From: Arthrobacter sp. ZGTC412 | Lineage (GTDB): Bacteria; Actinomycetota; Actinomycetes; Actinomycetales; Micrococcaceae | Assembly: GCF_002929215.1 (NCBI RefSeq) | Contig: NZ_PJII01000006.1 | Location: 62,001-126,000 of the forward strand | DNA length: 64,000 nucleotides | Direction of reading: 5' to 3' | In this document: in pieces, positions 8,086-18,975 of the stretch | Position numbering within the stretch: position 1 is the first letter of the stretch | Layout: every line of letters starts with the position of its first letter | Translations under genes and position numbers: made by a program | The notes under the pieces: generated by a model | Seen by the model: only the letters and a program-made list of their open reading frames with translations | Told to the model about the DNA's origin: nothing | Databases searched by the model: none

Positions 8086-9363
8086 GTGAAATCCTGGATC
8101 TCCCGCCCTGTTCCCGACGTGCCCGGCAGCATGCCAGCCATCCTGTTGTTCGACACCGCTGTGGGCCGGGAGGTGGCCCTGGAAACAGATGGCCGGCCCT
8201 CCATGTACGTTTGCGGCATCACGCCGTACGACGCCACGCATATGGGCCACGCTGCAAGTTATGTGGCGTTCGACCTCCTCAACCGGGTTTGGCGGGACGC
8301 CGGCCATGACGTGTCCTATGTACAGAACGTGACGGACGTTGACGATCCTCTGCTGGAACGCGCCACTGCCACCGGAGTGGACTGGCGGGACCTGGCGGCC
8401 AGCCAGACCGAGCTGTTCCAGACAGACATGCAGGCACTCAACGTCCTCGCACCCGACCACTACGTGGGCGCCGTCGAATCCATCTCCCTGATCGTGCCCG
8501 AGGTCGAACGGCTCGTCAGCCTGGGGCTGGCTTACAAGGTGCAGGGCACCAACGGGGAGCCGGATGGGGATGTTTATTACGACGTCGAAGCGGCCGGCAA
8601 GCAGTCCGCGTCACCTGACGCGTGGTCCCTGGGATCGATCTCCGGCCTTTCGGAAAGCGAGATGCTCGAGCTCTTCGCGGAACGCGGGGGTGACCCCGGC
8701 CGTTCCGGGAAGCGCCAGGCACTGGACCCGCTGTTGTGGCGGGTGGAGCGGGAAGGCGAGCCGAGCTGGCCCGGCGGGAGCCTGGGAGCCGGCAGACCTG
8801 GCTGGCATATTGAATGCACGGTCATCGCACAGAAGTACCTGCCCTCACCCTTCACGGTGCAGGGGGGCGGCTCGGACCTGATTTTCCCGCACCACGAAAT
8901 GGGTGCCGGCCATGCATACTCCCTCGCCGGGGTCCCGCTCGCCAAGCACTACGCCCACGCGGGAATGGTGGGCCTGGACGGCGAAAAGATGAGCAAGTCC
9001 AAGGGCAACCTGGTGCTGGTATCAAAGCTGCGCGCAGCGGGGGAGGACCCGTCAGCCATCCGTCTCGCCATACTCGCGCACCACTACCGTTCGGACTGGT
9101 CCTGGACGGACGAAGGATTTGAGGCCGCCAAGGCCGACCTTGCCGCTTGGCGCACAGCGCTCGGCCACGCCCCCGCCGATTCAGGGCCGGCCCTCATCAC
9201 AGAGATGCGCGCCGCGCTGGCTGCCGACCTTGACGCCCCCGCCGCGGTTGCGGCCGTTTCCCGCTGGGCACAGCAGGCCAACTCTGCCGCTGGCCCCGCA
9301 AGCGGTGAGGATCAAGTATTGGTGCGGGACGCCGTCGACGCCCTTCTCGGCATCCGCCTCTGA
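8086..9363 (+). CDS. mshC: mycothiol ligase MshC
   Basis: MshC joins cysteine to the amino group of GlcN-inositol with ATP, the penultimate committed step of mycothiol synthesis. The 425-residue protein is a class I cysteinyl-tRNA synthetase paralogue. C43 (zinc ligand) precedes the HIGH-like motif in [15 protein letters not shown], the zinc site continues in [17 protein letters not shown], and KMSKSKGN lies near residue 300. It lacks the tRNA-binding C-terminal domain of CysS. TAGGCT at 8074-8079 is six bases before GTG 8086, suggesting a leaderless mRNA. Presence of this gene marks a mycothiol-using actinobacterium. Confidence 0.95.
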   Translation: MKSWISRPVPDVPGSMPAILLFDTAVGREVALETDGRPSMYVCGITPYDATHMGHAASYVAFDLLNRVWRDAGHDVSYVQNVTDVDDPLLERATATGVDWRDLAASQTELFQTDMQALNVLAPDHYVGAVESISLIVPEVERLVSLGLAYKVQGTNGEPDGDVYYDVEAAGKQSASPDAWSLGSISGLSESEMLELFAERGGDPGRSGKRQALDPLLWRVEREGEPSWPGGSLGAGRPGWHIECTVIAQKYLPSPFTVQGGGSDLIFPHHEMGAGHAYSLAGVPLAKHYAHAGMVGLDGEKMSKSKGNLVLVSKLRAAGEDPSAIRLAILAHHYRSDWSWTDEGFEAAKADLAAWRTALGHAPADSGPALITEMRAALAADLDAPAAVAAVSRWAQQANSAAGPASGEDQVLVRDAVDALLGIRL

Positions 9364-9443
9364 CTAAGCCGTCTGTCAGGGGGACTGCCGCCGAGGAGCC
9401 TGCTGCGTGAGAGGCTTGGCGGGCGGCCGCCGGAGCGGCCTCG

Positions 9444-10349
9444 TTAAGGCCTGTCCTGCCCGCGGCGTTTGAGGTAACGCTCAAACTCGCGGGCGATGGA
9501 CTCGCCGGTCGCTTCCGGAAGGTCTGCGGTGTCCTTTGCCTCTTCAAGCTGGCGGACATACGCGGCAATCTCCGGGTCCTCGGTGGCCAGCTCGTCCACG
9601 CCCCGCTCCCACGCGTCGGCTTCCTCAGCCAGCTCATGGGTGTCGAGCGGAACCTGGAGCAGCTCCTCTATCCGGTGGAGAAGGGCCAGCTGCGCCTTCG
9701 GCGACGGCGCCTGGGCCACATAGTGGGGGACGGCGGCCCACAGCGAGACCGTGGGGATGCCGGCCAAGAGCGCGACCTCAGAGAGCACTCCCACAATTCC
9801 CACCGGGCCTTCGTACTGTGAAGCTTCCAGGTTCATGCGTTCCCGCAGTGGCCCATCGTCGGAGGACGTGCTTACGGGAATGGGCCGGCTGTGCGGTACA
9901 TCTGCCAGCAAGGCGCCCACCAGGACAACGTAGTCAACGTTCAGCGCTTCTGCGTGCACCAGGAGTTCGGCGGTGTAGGCCCGCCATTTATAGGACGGCT
10001 CGGTGCCCTGGACAAAGATGACGTCCACGTTTGAACCAGGCGCGCTGGCCTTGTAGATCCGCGTGGAGGGCCATTTGATCTTGCGTTCGCCCGCGGCGTT
10101 CCTGCGGACAGTAGGGCGGGTGAACTGAAAGTCGTAATACTCGTCTGCGTCTATGGAGGCCACCTTCTTGCCGCCCCACAGCTTGTTCAGGTACCGGAGC
10201 GAGTCGCTTGCGGCCTCCCCGGCGTCGTTCCAGCCTTCAAAGGCGGCCAGCATCACTGTGACGCGCTGCCCGTCAGCCACAGGCTGCAGGAACCGCTCAC
10301 GGGCGGGTTCGGCACCCGGTTCGGTGGTGTCTCCCTCGAAGCTATTCAT
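9444..10349 (-). CDS. PAC2-family protein
   Basis: The 301-residue protein belongs to the PAC2 (proteasome assembly chaperone 2-like) family: MLAAFEGWNDAGEAASDSL at the start, EYYDFQFTRPTV, FVQGTEPSYKWRAYT, and HSRPIPVSTSS in the middle. In eukaryotes the family helps assemble 20S proteasomes; in actinobacteria the role is not established. It lies about 3 kb from the Pup-proteasome block on the opposite strand, which makes a proteasome role tempting but unproven. The acidic C-terminal region (about 250-295) looks helical. Confidence 0.8.
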   Translation of the reverse strand: MNSFEGDTTEPGAEPARERFLQPVADGQRVTVMLAAFEGWNDAGEAASDSLRYLNKLWGGKKVASIDADEYYDFQFTRPTVRRNAAGERKIKWPSTRIYKASAPGSNVDVIFVQGTEPSYKWRAYTAELLVHAEALNVDYVVLVGALLADVPHSRPIPVSTSSDDGPLRERMNLEASQYEGPVGIVGVLSEVALLAGIPTVSLWAAVPHYVAQAPSPKAQLALLHRIEELLQVPLDTHELAEEADAWERGVDELATEDPEIAAYVRQLEEAKDTADLPEATGESIAREFERYLKRRGQDRP

Positions 10350-10499
10350 TTCTTCACCCTACGTCCAAGGAGCAGGGTCTTGCATTGAATGAAGCGCCGA
10401 AAAGTGCTCCGCACTGTGGCCAAACGGCAGCAAACCCGGCCGTATTCGCCGAGGGCGTAGCCACAGCCCCGGTCCAGACTGTCCCCGTAGACTGGGGGC

Positions 10500-11240
10500 A
10501 TGCGATTGCCAGCCTCCAGTTCCCCGCTCAAAGCCGTCCTTTGGGACATGGACGGCACCATCGTGGATACGGAGCCCTACTGGATAGCGGCTGAACATGC
10601 GCTGGTGGAAGCCCATGGTGGAACCTGGTCCCATAAACAGGCCATGCAGCTGGTAGGACAGTCCTTGACGTTCTCCGCCGGCATCCTCCAGCAGGCCGGC
10701 GTGGATCTTGAGATCCGCCAAATCATTGACACCCTCACTGCTGAAGTGGTGGCCAGCGTCAGGAAGAGTGTTCCGTGGCGCCCGGGTGCCCGTGAACTCC
10801 TGGAAAACCTCCACCTTGCCGGTGTCAGGTGCGCCCTTGTCACCATGTCCGAGGGGCCTCTCGCCCGGGAAGTGGTGGCCAGCCTGCCGAGGCCGTACTT
10901 CGAGGTGGTGGTCACCGGGGACACCGTGTCGCAGGGAAAGCCGCACCCCGAGGCGTACCTGAAAGCGGTGGAACTGCTCCGGCAGGAGGACCCCGACCTG
11001 GGTATCCACCACTGTGTGGCGCTGGAAGATTCGGAACCCGGCGTGGCGGCGGCAGTTGCGTCCGGGGTGGCCACCGTTGCCATTCCCCACATCGTCCCGC
11101 TCCCGGAGGACCGCCGGTATACATTGTGGGAGTCCCTGGCGGAACGCTCCCTGGCTGACCTAGAGGACCTGGTTGTGGCCCGCTCAGCAGCGCCGTCCGC
11201 TGCAACACCGGCCGGAGTCCCGGTGAGCTCCCATGACTGA
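10500..11240 (+). CDS. HAD-superfamily hydrolase (beta-phosphoglucomutase/phosphatase type)
   Basis: The 246 residues carry all HAD motifs. The nucleophile and acid are D16 and D18 in LWDMDGTIVDTEP; motif II is the CALVTMSEG strand; motif III Lys is in GKPHPEAYL; motif IV acids are in ALEDSEPGVAAA. A helical C1 cap follows motif I, typical of small-molecule phosphatases and phosphomutases. The substrate is unknown. TAGACT (10488-10493) lies six bases before ATG 10500, a leaderless pattern. It overlaps the M50 protease gene by eight bases, so the two form an operon. Confidence 0.85.
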   Translation: MRLPASSSPLKAVLWDMDGTIVDTEPYWIAAEHALVEAHGGTWSHKQAMQLVGQSLTFSAGILQQAGVDLEIRQIIDTLTAEVVASVRKSVPWRPGARELLENLHLAGVRCALVTMSEGPLAREVVASLPRPYFEVVVTGDTVSQGKPHPEAYLKAVELLRQEDPDLGIHHCVALEDSEPGVAAAVASGVATVAIPHIVPLPEDRRYTLWESLAERSLADLEDLVVARSAAPSAATPAGVPVSSHD

Positions 11241-12399
11241 ACCGGCGGCTCCGGTTCGCCGCGAAGGCATTCCGCTGGGAAGGATTGCCGGTGTTCCTGT
11301 TGTGCTGGCATATTCGTGGTTCCTCATCGCTGCCTTCACCGTGATTGTTTACGGGCCGGTACTTGACCGGAGCAACCCGGCCCTTGGTGCCAGCGCTTAT
11401 GTCGTTGCGTTCGCCTACGCCGTCCTGCTGCTCATCTCGGTCCTGGTCCACGAACTGGCCCACGCCCTGACGGCCAGGATCTACGGGTGGCCCACCCAGA
11501 GAATCGTGCTCAACCTCTGGGGCGGGCATACGCAGTTCGAAAGCTTTACGGCCACCCCGGGACGGTCCGTCCTGGTGGCCCTTGCCGGCCCCGCCGCCAA
11601 CTTTGTCCTGGCCGCCGGCGCCTGGCTGATGCTCAACGGCGCCACCCTCGGCAGCGTCGCCGAAATCCTCACGAACATCTTTATGTGGGCGAACTTCCTC
11701 ATTGCCGTCTTCAACGTCCTGCCGGGGCTTCCGCTGGACGGGGGCAGGATGGTGGAGTCCGCCGTCTGGAAGGCTACCGGCAGCCAGGCCAAGGGGACGG
11801 TGGCAGCAGGATGGGGCGGCCGCCTGATTGTCATTGCCCTCGGCTACTGGTTCATCCTGCGGCCCCTGCTTGCCGGTGATTCGCCAGAGTTCAGCCTGCT
11901 CATGATCACTATCCTCGTAGGTGGTTTCCTGTGGATGGGTGCTTCGGCCGCCATTCAGCAGGGAACGCTGCGCGGGCGCCTTCACCTGGTCAGTGCGGCC
12001 GGGTTGTCGACGCCGGCCGTAGGGTTGCCTGCCACGGCATCGGTCCAGGACGCCCTGCGGCTTGGTGCACCGGGCTCAACCGCTGTAGTGGTCTGCGGTG
12101 TTGACGGACGCCCAGAGGCCGTGGTTGATCCTTCGGCGCTGGCATCGGTTCCCGCCGCAGCGGCGGGGACAACTCCCATCACTGCTGTTTCGTATGCCCT
12201 TGCCGCCGGCGCGTATGTGCCGGAATGGTCAAAAGGACAGGAACTTCTCCATTTCCTGTCCCAGCTCGAAGGTCGGGACTACGCCGTGGTGGACCACAAC
12301 GGCAGGGTCACCGGGCTGCTCTCCCAGGACGCAGTACTGTCCGCGATTACGGGCAGGCGCCAGCAATCCGGTAGGCAACCGCAGGGCCGGAACGGGTAG
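11233..12399 (+). CDS. site-2 metalloprotease (M50) with C-terminal CBS-like region
   Basis: The 388-residue polytopic protein has the intramembrane zinc motif HELAH (H73, E74, H77) in LLISVLVHELAHALTAR. The second metal site is LPGLPLDGGR (Asp near residue 168). The C-terminal 130 residues contain VQDALRLG and LLSQDAVLSAI stretches that fit degenerate CBS repeats. Family members cleave membrane-bound anti-sigma factors or other membrane proteins; the M50 plus CBS layout resembles mycobacterial Rip3. It overlaps the HAD gene by eight bases and precedes trmI by about 100 bases. Confidence 0.85.
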   Translation: MTEPAAPVRREGIPLGRIAGVPVVLAYSWFLIAAFTVIVYGPVLDRSNPALGASAYVVAFAYAVLLLISVLVHELAHALTARIYGWPTQRIVLNLWGGHTQFESFTATPGRSVLVALAGPAANFVLAAGAWLMLNGATLGSVAEILTNIFMWANFLIAVFNVLPGLPLDGGRMVESAVWKATGSQAKGTVAAGWGGRLIVIALGYWFILRPLLAGDSPEFSLLMITILVGGFLWMGASAAIQQGTLRGRLHLVSAAGLSTPAVGLPATASVQDALRLGAPGSTAVVVCGVDGRPEAVVDPSALASVPAAAAGTTPITAVSYALAAGAYVPEWSKGQELLHFLSQLEGRDYAVVDHNGRVTGLLSQDAVLSAITGRRQQSGRQPQGRNG

Positions 12400-12495
12400 A
12401 GTTACCTGCCGGTCGTGCATTGCCGCCGCAGAAGCACAATGTCTTCACGGTCATTGACGCGGGGGCGCAACAGTTTTACAGGAGCGAGGAAAATC

Positions 12496-13560
12496 ATGAG
12501 CAGCGAAACTGCCGTCAATGAAGCCACAGCAGCAGCCCAAGCCGGTGTTGCCGCCAGCGGCTCGCAGCCGGTGGGAGCTGCCCGTCGCCGCGGACCCTTC
12601 CGGGAAGGCGAACGCGTCCAGCTGACTGACGAGCGGGGACGCATGAACACTGTCACGCTCGAAAGCGGCGGCGCCTTCCACACCCACCGCGGCTTCCTGA
12701 ACCACGATGAGATCATCGGCAAGATGGACGGCTCAGTAGTGGTAAACAACGTGGGCCAGCAGTACCAGACCCTGCGCCCCCTCCTCTCTGACTTTGTTCT
12801 CTCCATGCCTCGCGGCGCAGCCGTGGTGTACCCTAAGGACGCCGGGCAGATCGTCACCATGGCCGACATCTTCCCGGGCGCCCGGGTAGTTGAAGCGGGC
12901 GTTGGCTCCGGTGCCCTCTCCATCTCCCTGCTCCGCGCAGTGGGCGACAACGGATACCTGCACTCCTTCGAACGGCGTGAAGAGTTCGCGGACATCGCCC
13001 GCGGAAACGTCGAGACAATCTTCGGCGGCCCGCACCCCGCCTGGCAGATCTCCCTGGGTGACTTCCAGGAGGAAGTTGTGCGCAGCGAGGCGCCCGGCTC
13101 CGTGGACCGCGTGGTCCTGGACATGCTCGCGCCATGGGAGTGCCTCGATGCCGTGGCCACAGTCCTGGCGCCGGGCGGCGTGTGGATCAACTATGTGGCC
13201 ACCGTTACCCAGCTCTCCCGTACCGCCGAGGCCATCCGCGCCGACGGCCGCTTCACGGAGCCCGACGCCTGGGAGTCCATGGTCCGCGGCTGGCACCTCG
13301 AGGGCCTCGCCGTCCGCCCGGACCATCGCATGGTGGCCCATACCGGCTTCCTGCTGGTCACGCGGCGGCTGGCTGACGGCGTCACCGGCATCTCGGTTAA
13401 GCGGCGTCCGTCCAAGACAGACTTCAACGAAGAGGACGTCAACGCCTGGACGCCGGGTGCTGTGGGGGAGCGGCTGGTCTCCGACAAGAAGCTTCGTCGC
13501 GCCGCCCGCGATGCCATTGCGGGCACCAACGTCAAGGACGCCCCGGAGATCACGAACTAG
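12496..13560 (+). CDS. trmI: tRNA (adenine-58-N1)-methyltransferase TrmI
   Basis: TrmI methylates A58 in the T-loop of tRNAs using S-adenosylmethionine. The 354-residue protein has the N-terminal beta domain (RRGPFREGERVQLTDERG), the SAM-binding loop VVEAGVGSGALSISLLRAVG, and a DRVVLDMLAPWECLDAV catalytic-domain segment. ATG 12496 is chosen because GGAGCGAGG precedes it at a good distance; the longer frame from 12415 lacks a ribosome site. TrmI genes sit immediately upstream of the proteasomal ATPase in many actinobacteria, as here. Confidence 0.92.
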   Translation: MSSETAVNEATAAAQAGVAASGSQPVGAARRRGPFREGERVQLTDERGRMNTVTLESGGAFHTHRGFLNHDEIIGKMDGSVVVNNVGQQYQTLRPLLSDFVLSMPRGAAVVYPKDAGQIVTMADIFPGARVVEAGVGSGALSISLLRAVGDNGYLHSFERREEFADIARGNVETIFGGPHPAWQISLGDFQEEVVRSEAPGSVDRVVLDMLAPWECLDAVATVLAPGGVWINYVATVTQLSRTAEAIRADGRFTEPDAWESMVRGWHLEGLAVRPDHRMVAHTGFLLVTRRLADGVTGISVKRRPSKTDFNEEDVNAWTPGAVGERLVSDKKLRRAARDAIAGTNVKDAPEITN

Positions 13561-13642
13561 TCCATATTTCGGGAGTCTCCCTCCCTACCTGCCATCTTGG
13601 GACTAAGGTCTTAATAGAAGCGCAGGAAGGGGCTGATACATC

Positions 13643-15394
13643 ATGGAGACGCCAAACCAGGACTCCGGACGTACACCGGCAGAGCAGTCTGCCGCCAACG
13701 ACCTCTCGGTTGCGGACCGCCAGGTCAACATCCTCAGGGACAAGCTCAGGCACATCGACCGCCAGCTGGCTGCGGCAACGCAGAACAACACCAAGCTGGT
13801 CACGATGCTCGAGGCCGCGAAGGCCGAGATTCTTCGGCTTAAGAACGCGTTGGACCAGGAAGGACAGCCTCCTTACAGCTTCGGCACCGTTCTTCAGCTG
13901 AACCCGCGCAGGCAGCCCTCACCGGGCAGCAGCGGTCAGGCCGCCACTGAAGAATCAGTGGACATCTTCAACGCTGGCCGGAAAATGCGCGTGGGCATCA
14001 GCCCGCTGGTAAATATCAACCAACTGGCTGTGGGCCAGGAGGTCCTCCTGAACGAGGCGCTCCTCGTCGTCGCCGGTCTCGGTTACGAGCGTGCAGGCGA
14101 GCTGGCCACGCTGAAGGAGATGCTCGGTTCCGACCGCGTCCTCGTGGTGGGGCGTGCCGATGAGGAGCGGGTGGTCCGGCTTTCCGGTGCCCTCCTGGCC
14201 GAAAAGCTCCGGGTGGGAGACGCGCTCTCCATCGACTCGAGGACCGGCTACGCACTTGAAAAAGTGCCGCGGTCCGAGGTGGAAAACCTGGTCCTCGAAG
14301 AGGTCCCGGACATCACCTACGAGGACATCGGCGGACTGGGACCGCAGATTGAACAAATCCGCGATGCCGTCGAACTGCCGTTCCTGCACCCGGACCTTTA
14401 CCGGGAACACGGCCTGAAAGCCCCCAAGGGCATCCTGCTGTATGGGCCTCCCGGCTGCGGTAAAACCCTGATCGCCAAGGCCGTCGCCAATTCGCTTGCT
14501 GCCCGTGCCGCCGAACGCTCCGGAAACGTGGACCTGAAGAGCTACTTCCTGAACATCAAGGGCCCCGAGCTTCTGGACAAGTACGTGGGCGAGACGGAGC
14601 GCCATATCCGGCTCATCTTCTCCCGCGCCCGTGAAAAGGCGTCAGACGGCAGCCCCGTAGTGGTGTTTTTCGATGAGATGGACTCGCTGTTCCGCACCCG
14701 CGGCACCGGCATCTCGTCCGACGTCGAAACAACCATTGTGCCCCAGCTGCTGAGTGAGATCGACGGCGTAGAGCGGCTGGACAACGTCATCGTGATCGGC
14801 GCGTCCAACCGCGAGGACATGATTGACCCCGCCATCCTTCGGCCCGGACGGCTGGATGTTAAGGTCAAGATCCACCGCCCGGATGCCGAGGCTGCTGCGG
14901 ACATCTTCAACAAGTACATCACCACGGATCTGCCATTCCACGAGTCTGACCTTGCAGAGCACGACGGCGACGTGCAGGCCACGGTGGACGCCATGGTCCA
15001 GCGCACGGTGGAAGCCATGTACTCCACGGACAAGTCCAATGAATTCTTGGAAGTCACGTATGCCAACGGCGACACCGAAATGCTCTACTTCAAGGACTTC
15101 AACTCCGGCGCGGTGGTGCAGAACGTGGTGGACCGGGCCAAGAAATACGCCATCAAGGATCTGCTGACCACGCAGCAGAAGGGGCTGCGGATCGAGCACC
15201 TGCTGCGGGCAGTGGTGGACGAGTTCCGCGAGCACGAGGACATGCCCAACACCACCAATCCGGACGACTGGGCCCGGATTTCCGGTAAGAAGGGTGAGCG
15301 GATCACCTACATCCGCACCATCGTCCAGGGCAAGGCCGGCCAGGAGCCTGGAAAGTCCATCGAAACGATGCCAAACACAGGGCAGTATCTGTGA
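13643..15394 (+). CDS. arc: proteasome-associated AAA+ ATPase ARC/Mpa
   Basis: This hexameric unfoldase captures Pup-tagged proteins and feeds them into the 20S core. In the 583 residues an N-terminal coiled coil (about 25-75) is followed by the interdomain OB region and the AAA module: Walker A GPPGCGKT at 268-275, Walker B with D344 and E345 in FFDEMD, and an SRH region around [20 protein letters not shown]. The C-terminus ends in QYL, the HbYX-like tail that docks on the proteasome alpha ring. Its stop overlaps the dop start codon by four bases, showing translational coupling. Confidence 0.95.
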   Translation: METPNQDSGRTPAEQSAANDLSVADRQVNILRDKLRHIDRQLAAATQNNTKLVTMLEAAKAEILRLKNALDQEGQPPYSFGTVLQLNPRRQPSPGSSGQAATEESVDIFNAGRKMRVGISPLVNINQLAVGQEVLLNEALLVVAGLGYERAGELATLKEMLGSDRVLVVGRADEERVVRLSGALLAEKLRVGDALSIDSRTGYALEKVPRSEVENLVLEEVPDITYEDIGGLGPQIEQIRDAVELPFLHPDLYREHGLKAPKGILLYGPPGCGKTLIAKAVANSLAARAAERSGNVDLKSYFLNIKGPELLDKYVGETERHIRLIFSRAREKASDGSPVVVFFDEMDSLFRTRGTGISSDVETTIVPQLLSEIDGVERLDNVIVIGASNREDMIDPAILRPGRLDVKVKIHRPDAEAAADIFNKYITTDLPFHESDLAEHDGDVQATVDAMVQRTVEAMYSTDKSNEFLEVTYANGDTEMLYFKDFNSGAVVQNVVDRAKKYAIKDLLTTQQKGLRIEHLLRAVVDEFREHEDMPNTTNPDDWARISGKKGERITYIRTIVQGKAGQEPGKSIETMPNTGQYL

Positions 15395-17064
15395 CGGCTG
15401 CGCCGGAACCGTCCGCCGGGGGCGCCCTCCCCGCAGGCGGGGCCATGCGGGTCATGGGAGCAGAAACCGAATACGGGATCCATGCCCCGTCCGCGCCATC
15501 GGCGAACGCCACCATGATGAGCGCGAGGGTGGTCCAGGCATATGCCCAGGTGACGCGCCAGCGTGCGGCCGGCGGAGCGGAAACGCGGTGGGACTACACC
15601 GACGAGGAGCCCCTCCACGACGCAAGGGGCTGGACCGTGGACAGGGGCTCGGCCCACCCGAGCCAACTGACCGACCAGCCGCCGGTGCTGGACGCGGAAG
15701 CAGTAGCACTGGCCTACGGCCGGGAGGAACTGGAGCTCGACGGGCAGGATGAGTCCGGAACCCTCCTGATGAACATGGTCCTGGGCAACGGCGCAAGGCT
15801 GTACGTCGACCACGCCCACCCCGAGTACTCAAGCCCTGAGGTCACGAACCCCCGTGATGCCGTCACGTGGGACGCCGCGGGTGACCTCGTCGCGCTGGCA
15901 ACCGTACGGCGTCTGGGCTCAGATCCCGACCTGCCACCGGTGAACCTCTACAAAAACAACACAGACAACAAATCGGTGTCCTACGGGTCGCATGAGAACT
16001 ACCTCATGCCACGCTCCGTTCCATTTGGGGACATCGTCCGCGGTTTGACGCCATTCTTCATCAGCCGCCAGATCCTCTGCGGGTCCGGCCGGGTGGGGAT
16101 CGGCCAGGACGCTTCCACCCCGGGCTACCAGATCAGCCAGCGGGCCGATTTCTTCGAAGCCGAGGTGGGCCTCGAGACCACCATCAGGCGTCCCATCATC
16201 AACACCCGGGACGAGCCGCACTCGACGGCGGACAAATACCGCCGCCTGCATGTCATCATTGGCGATGCCAACCTCAGCCAGGTCTCCAATTACCTGAAGT
16301 TCGGGACCACGGCCTTGGTCCTCAGCCTCATCGAAGCGGGGCTCGCGCCAAAGATTGAGGTCTACGAGCCGGTGGCCGCCCTCCAAACGGTGAGCCATGA
16401 TACGTCCCTCACCGCAACCATGCGGCTGCTGGACGGCCGTCGCGTCACGGCACTCGACCTCCAGTGGATGTACCACGAAGCGGCCGCCAAGCTGGCGCAG
16501 GATACAGGTGTTGGTGATGCCATCGACGGCGACGGGCACACCCATGACGTCCTGGACCGGTGGGCCACCGTACTTACGCAGCTGGACAGCGACAGGGCCG
16601 CGGCGGCCAGCTCGGTGGAATGGCTGGCCAAGCTCTCGCTCCTCGAGGGTTACAGGGATCGCGACCGCCTGGAGTGGAATGACGCCCGGCTCGGGCTCAT
16701 TGATCTCCAGTGGGCGGACATCAGGCCGGAAAAAGGGTTGTACTACCGGTTCCTTGCCAGGAACCGCATGGACAGGATTGTCGACGACGGCGCCATAGCG
16801 GCTGCCGTGGGCGAGCCACCGCCGGACACCCGCGCTTTCTTCCGCGGAAAGTGCATCAGCAACTTTGGCAAGGACGTAGTGGGTGCCAGCTGGGACTCAG
16901 TGATCTTCGATGTCCCGGGTTACGGCAGGCTGCAGCGCGTGCCCACCCGTGAGCCCCTTCGGGGAACCAAAGCCCTGACCGGAGCGTTGTTCCAGCGCTA
17001 CCGGGAAGCGGGTCCATTCCTCGCGGAGCTCCTGGGACACAACAGCGCTCCGCCTGCGGCATAA
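15391..17064 (+). CDS. dop: Pup deamidase/depupylase Dop
   Basis: Dop deamidates the C-terminal Gln of Pup to Glu and also removes Pup from substrates. The 557-residue protein shares the carboxylate-amine ligase fold with PafA. The ATP/metal motif GAETEYGIH has E25 and E27, the catalytic Asp is D140 in [15 protein letters not shown], and [18 protein letters not shown] and [12 protein letters not shown] follow. A long insertion before the catalytic Asp corresponds to the Dop loop absent from PafA. GTG 15391 overlaps the arc stop. ATG 15445 is a possible alternative that would remove 18 poorly conserved residues. The Pup here ends in GGQ, so this enzyme is needed. Confidence 0.95.
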   Translation: MTAAPEPSAGGALPAGGAMRVMGAETEYGIHAPSAPSANATMMSARVVQAYAQVTRQRAAGGAETRWDYTDEEPLHDARGWTVDRGSAHPSQLTDQPPVLDAEAVALAYGREELELDGQDESGTLLMNMVLGNGARLYVDHAHPEYSSPEVTNPRDAVTWDAAGDLVALATVRRLGSDPDLPPVNLYKNNTDNKSVSYGSHENYLMPRSVPFGDIVRGLTPFFISRQILCGSGRVGIGQDASTPGYQISQRADFFEAEVGLETTIRRPIINTRDEPHSTADKYRRLHVIIGDANLSQVSNYLKFGTTALVLSLIEAGLAPKIEVYEPVAALQTVSHDTSLTATMRLLDGRRVTALDLQWMYHEAAAKLAQDTGVGDAIDGDGHTHDVLDRWATVLTQLDSDRAAAASSVEWLAKLSLLEGYRDRDRLEWNDARLGLIDLQWADIRPEKGLYYRFLARNRMDRIVDDGAIAAAVGEPPPDTRAFFRGKCISNFGKDVVGASWDSVIFDVPGYGRLQRVPTREPLRGTKALTGALFQRYREAGPFLAELLGHNSAPPAA

Positions 17065-17148
17065 ACCGCGCCGGACGGCCTGCATCGTGGCAGGATGGGC
17101 ATATCGGAGGATCCGCCGGATCCGACGGCAGGAAAGGGAGAGGTAACA

Positions 17149-17352
17149 ATGGCAGGCCAGGAGCAGCAGCAGCCGCAATCGCGCGACAGCCAGGTCGACG
17201 AGGACATTCCCGAGGCCCCACCGGCGCCGCCTGAAGCGCAGGCATCAGCATCAACCGAAGGCGTGGACGACCTCCTTGATGAAATCGACGGAGTGCTTGA
17301 ATCCAACGCCGAGGAATTCGTGCGCGCATTCGTCCAAAAAGGCGGTCAGTAA
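17149..17352 (+). CDS. pup: prokaryotic ubiquitin-like protein Pup
   Basis: This 67-residue disordered tag is attached by its C-terminus to lysines of target proteins. The sequence has an acidic, Pro/Ala/Gln-rich N-terminal half and the helix VDDLLDEIDGVLESNAEEFV that binds the Mpa coiled coil, and ends in VQKGGQ. The terminal Gln must be deamidated by Dop before PafA can ligate it. ATG 17149 is preceded by GGGAGAGG. It lies between dop and prcB, as is usual. Confidence 0.97.
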   Translation: MAGQEQQQPQSRDSQVDEDIPEAPPAPPEAQASASTEGVDDLLDEIDGVLESNAEEFVRAFVQKGGQ

Positions 17353-17433
17353 CCCGGACCCGGCGGGTGGCGGAAGCCGCGGACGGCCGGAATCTGTACC
17401 GACGTTGAAGAACTACGTTCAAGGAGTGCATGA

Positions 17434-18255
17434 GTGCAGGAATCAACCGCCCACCAGGTAGCCGCCAACGCCACCTCGTCCTTTACGGAACATCTGCAGC
17501 GGGACCGGCCCGAACTCCTGCCATACAACGGGGGACTTCAGGCTGCTGCGTCCGGGACCGTACCGCTGCAGGTTCCGCACGCCACCACCATTGTGGCCAT
17601 GAGCTACGCCGGCGGTGTGCTGATGGCAGGGGACCGGCGGGCCACCATGGGCAACGTGATTGCCAGCAGGCACATTGAGAAAGTCTTTCCCGCTGACCGC
17701 TACTCGGTCCTGGGCATCGCAGGCACTGCCGGCATTGCCATTGACCTCACCCGCCTCTTCCAGGTGGAACTCGAGCACTACGAGAAGATTGAGGGCACCC
17801 TCCTCAGCCTGGAAGGCAAGGCCAACAGGCTGGGAGCGATGATCCGCGGCAACCTTCCCCTCGCCATGCAGGGACTCGCCGTGGTGCCGCTCTTCGCCGG
17901 GTTCGACACCAGCGCCGGTGTGGGAAGGCTCTTCTCCTATGACGTCACCGGTGGCAGGTACGAGGAACACGAGCACCACACGGTCGGCTCCGGCTCCGTT
18001 TTTGCCCGGGGCGCCTTGAAGAAGCTGTGGCGGCCAGACCTTAGCGAGGCTGAAGCAGTCTCCGTCGCCGTCGAGGCCCTCTTCGACGCGGCCGACGACG
18101 ACTCCGCAACCGGAGGACCTGATACCGTCCGAAAGCTATGGCCGGTGGTCTACACCGTGGACCGGGCTGGTGCACGGCGGGTTGCCGAGAACGTGCTCGC
18201 CGCGGCCGCCGTAACTGTCATCGAAGCCCGCACCACCGCCGGACGTGAGGCCTGA
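17434..18255 (+). CDS. prcB: 20S proteasome beta subunit PrcB (with propeptide)
   Basis: PrcB is the catalytic subunit of the core particle. The 273-residue precursor carries a 50-residue propeptide; cleavage before T51 in PHA|TTIVAM would expose the Thr nucleophile. Downstream are [35 protein letters not shown] and the ELEHYEK and MIRGNL motifs typical of actinobacterial PrcB. GTG 17434 is the start, with AAGGAG 10 bases upstream; a closer ATG at 17430 is out of frame. prcA follows one base after the stop. Confidence 0.96.
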   Translation: MQESTAHQVAANATSSFTEHLQRDRPELLPYNGGLQAAASGTVPLQVPHATTIVAMSYAGGVLMAGDRRATMGNVIASRHIEKVFPADRYSVLGIAGTAGIAIDLTRLFQVELEHYEKIEGTLLSLEGKANRLGAMIRGNLPLAMQGLAVVPLFAGFDTSAGVGRLFSYDVTGGRYEEHEHHTVGSGSVFARGALKKLWRPDLSEAEAVSVAVEALFDAADDDSATGGPDTVRKLWPVVYTVDRAGARRVAENVLAAAAVTVIEARTTAGREA

Positions 18256-18256
18256 G

Positions 18257-18967
18257 ATGACCCAGCAGTTTTACGTATCGCCCGAACAACTGATGAAGGA
18301 CCGTGCGGATTTCGCACGGAAGGGCATAGCCCGCGGCAGGTCCGTTGCTGTCATCAGTTGCGCCGACGGCATCGCGCTGGTGGCCGAGAACCCATCGCCG
18401 TCCCTGCACAAAATCGGCGAGATTTACGACAAGATAGCGTTCGCCGCCGTCGGAAAATACAACGAATTCGAAAGCCTTCGGCAGGCCGGTGTCAGGTACG
18501 CGGACGTCCGCGGCTACTCGTACGACCGGGAGGACGTCACCGCCCGCGGCCTCGCCAGCGTTTATGCACAAAGCCTCGGCGCTGTATTCACCGCCGAGCA
18601 GAAGCCGTTCGAGGTTGAACTGGCAGTGGCGGAAGTAGGTCCCACCCAGGCGGAGGACCATCTCTACCGCCTGACTTTTGACGGTTCCATCGCCGACGAG
18701 CACCAGTTTGTAGTGATGGGCGGACAGGCAGACAAGGTGTCTGCAGCCATCGAGGAAGGCTGGCGCAGTTCGCTGAGCTTTGCCGACGCCCTGCACCTTG
18801 CCATGGGCGCACTGGTTCCCGCGGCCGAGACAGGCGAACAGCCGAAGGCACTGCCCGCAAAGGCTGTGGAAGTTGCCGTCCTGGACAGGTCGTCGGAGAC
18901 CTCGCGCGGCTCGCGGCGCGCCTTCCGCCGGCTTGACGACGCGGATATCACTGCACTGCTGGCCTAG
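18257..18967 (+). CDS. prcA: 20S proteasome alpha subunit PrcA
   Basis: PrcA forms the outer rings that gate the core particle and bind Mpa. The 236 residues start [20 protein letters not shown], the N-terminal gate and H0 helix region, then [21 protein letters not shown] and the [16 protein letters not shown] stretch. The C-terminal tail is Ser/Arg-rich ([15 protein letters not shown]) and longer than the core fold needs. The start is ATG 18257, one base after prcB. pafA follows after eight bases with its own AGGAGG site. Confidence 0.96.
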   Translation: MTQQFYVSPEQLMKDRADFARKGIARGRSVAVISCADGIALVAENPSPSLHKIGEIYDKIAFAAVGKYNEFESLRQAGVRYADVRGYSYDREDVTARGLASVYAQSLGAVFTAEQKPFEVELAVAEVGPTQAEDHLYRLTFDGSIADEHQFVVMGGQADKVSAAIEEGWRSSLSFADALHLAMGALVPAAETGEQPKALPAKAVEVAVLDRSSETSRGSRRAFRRLDDADITALLA

Positions 18968-18975
18968 GAGGACAG

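Noticed and set aside
9364-9443. GC-rich inverted repeat between mshC and the PAC2 gene
   Set aside because: Short imperfect pairing with no T-tract; could be chance in GC-rich DNA.
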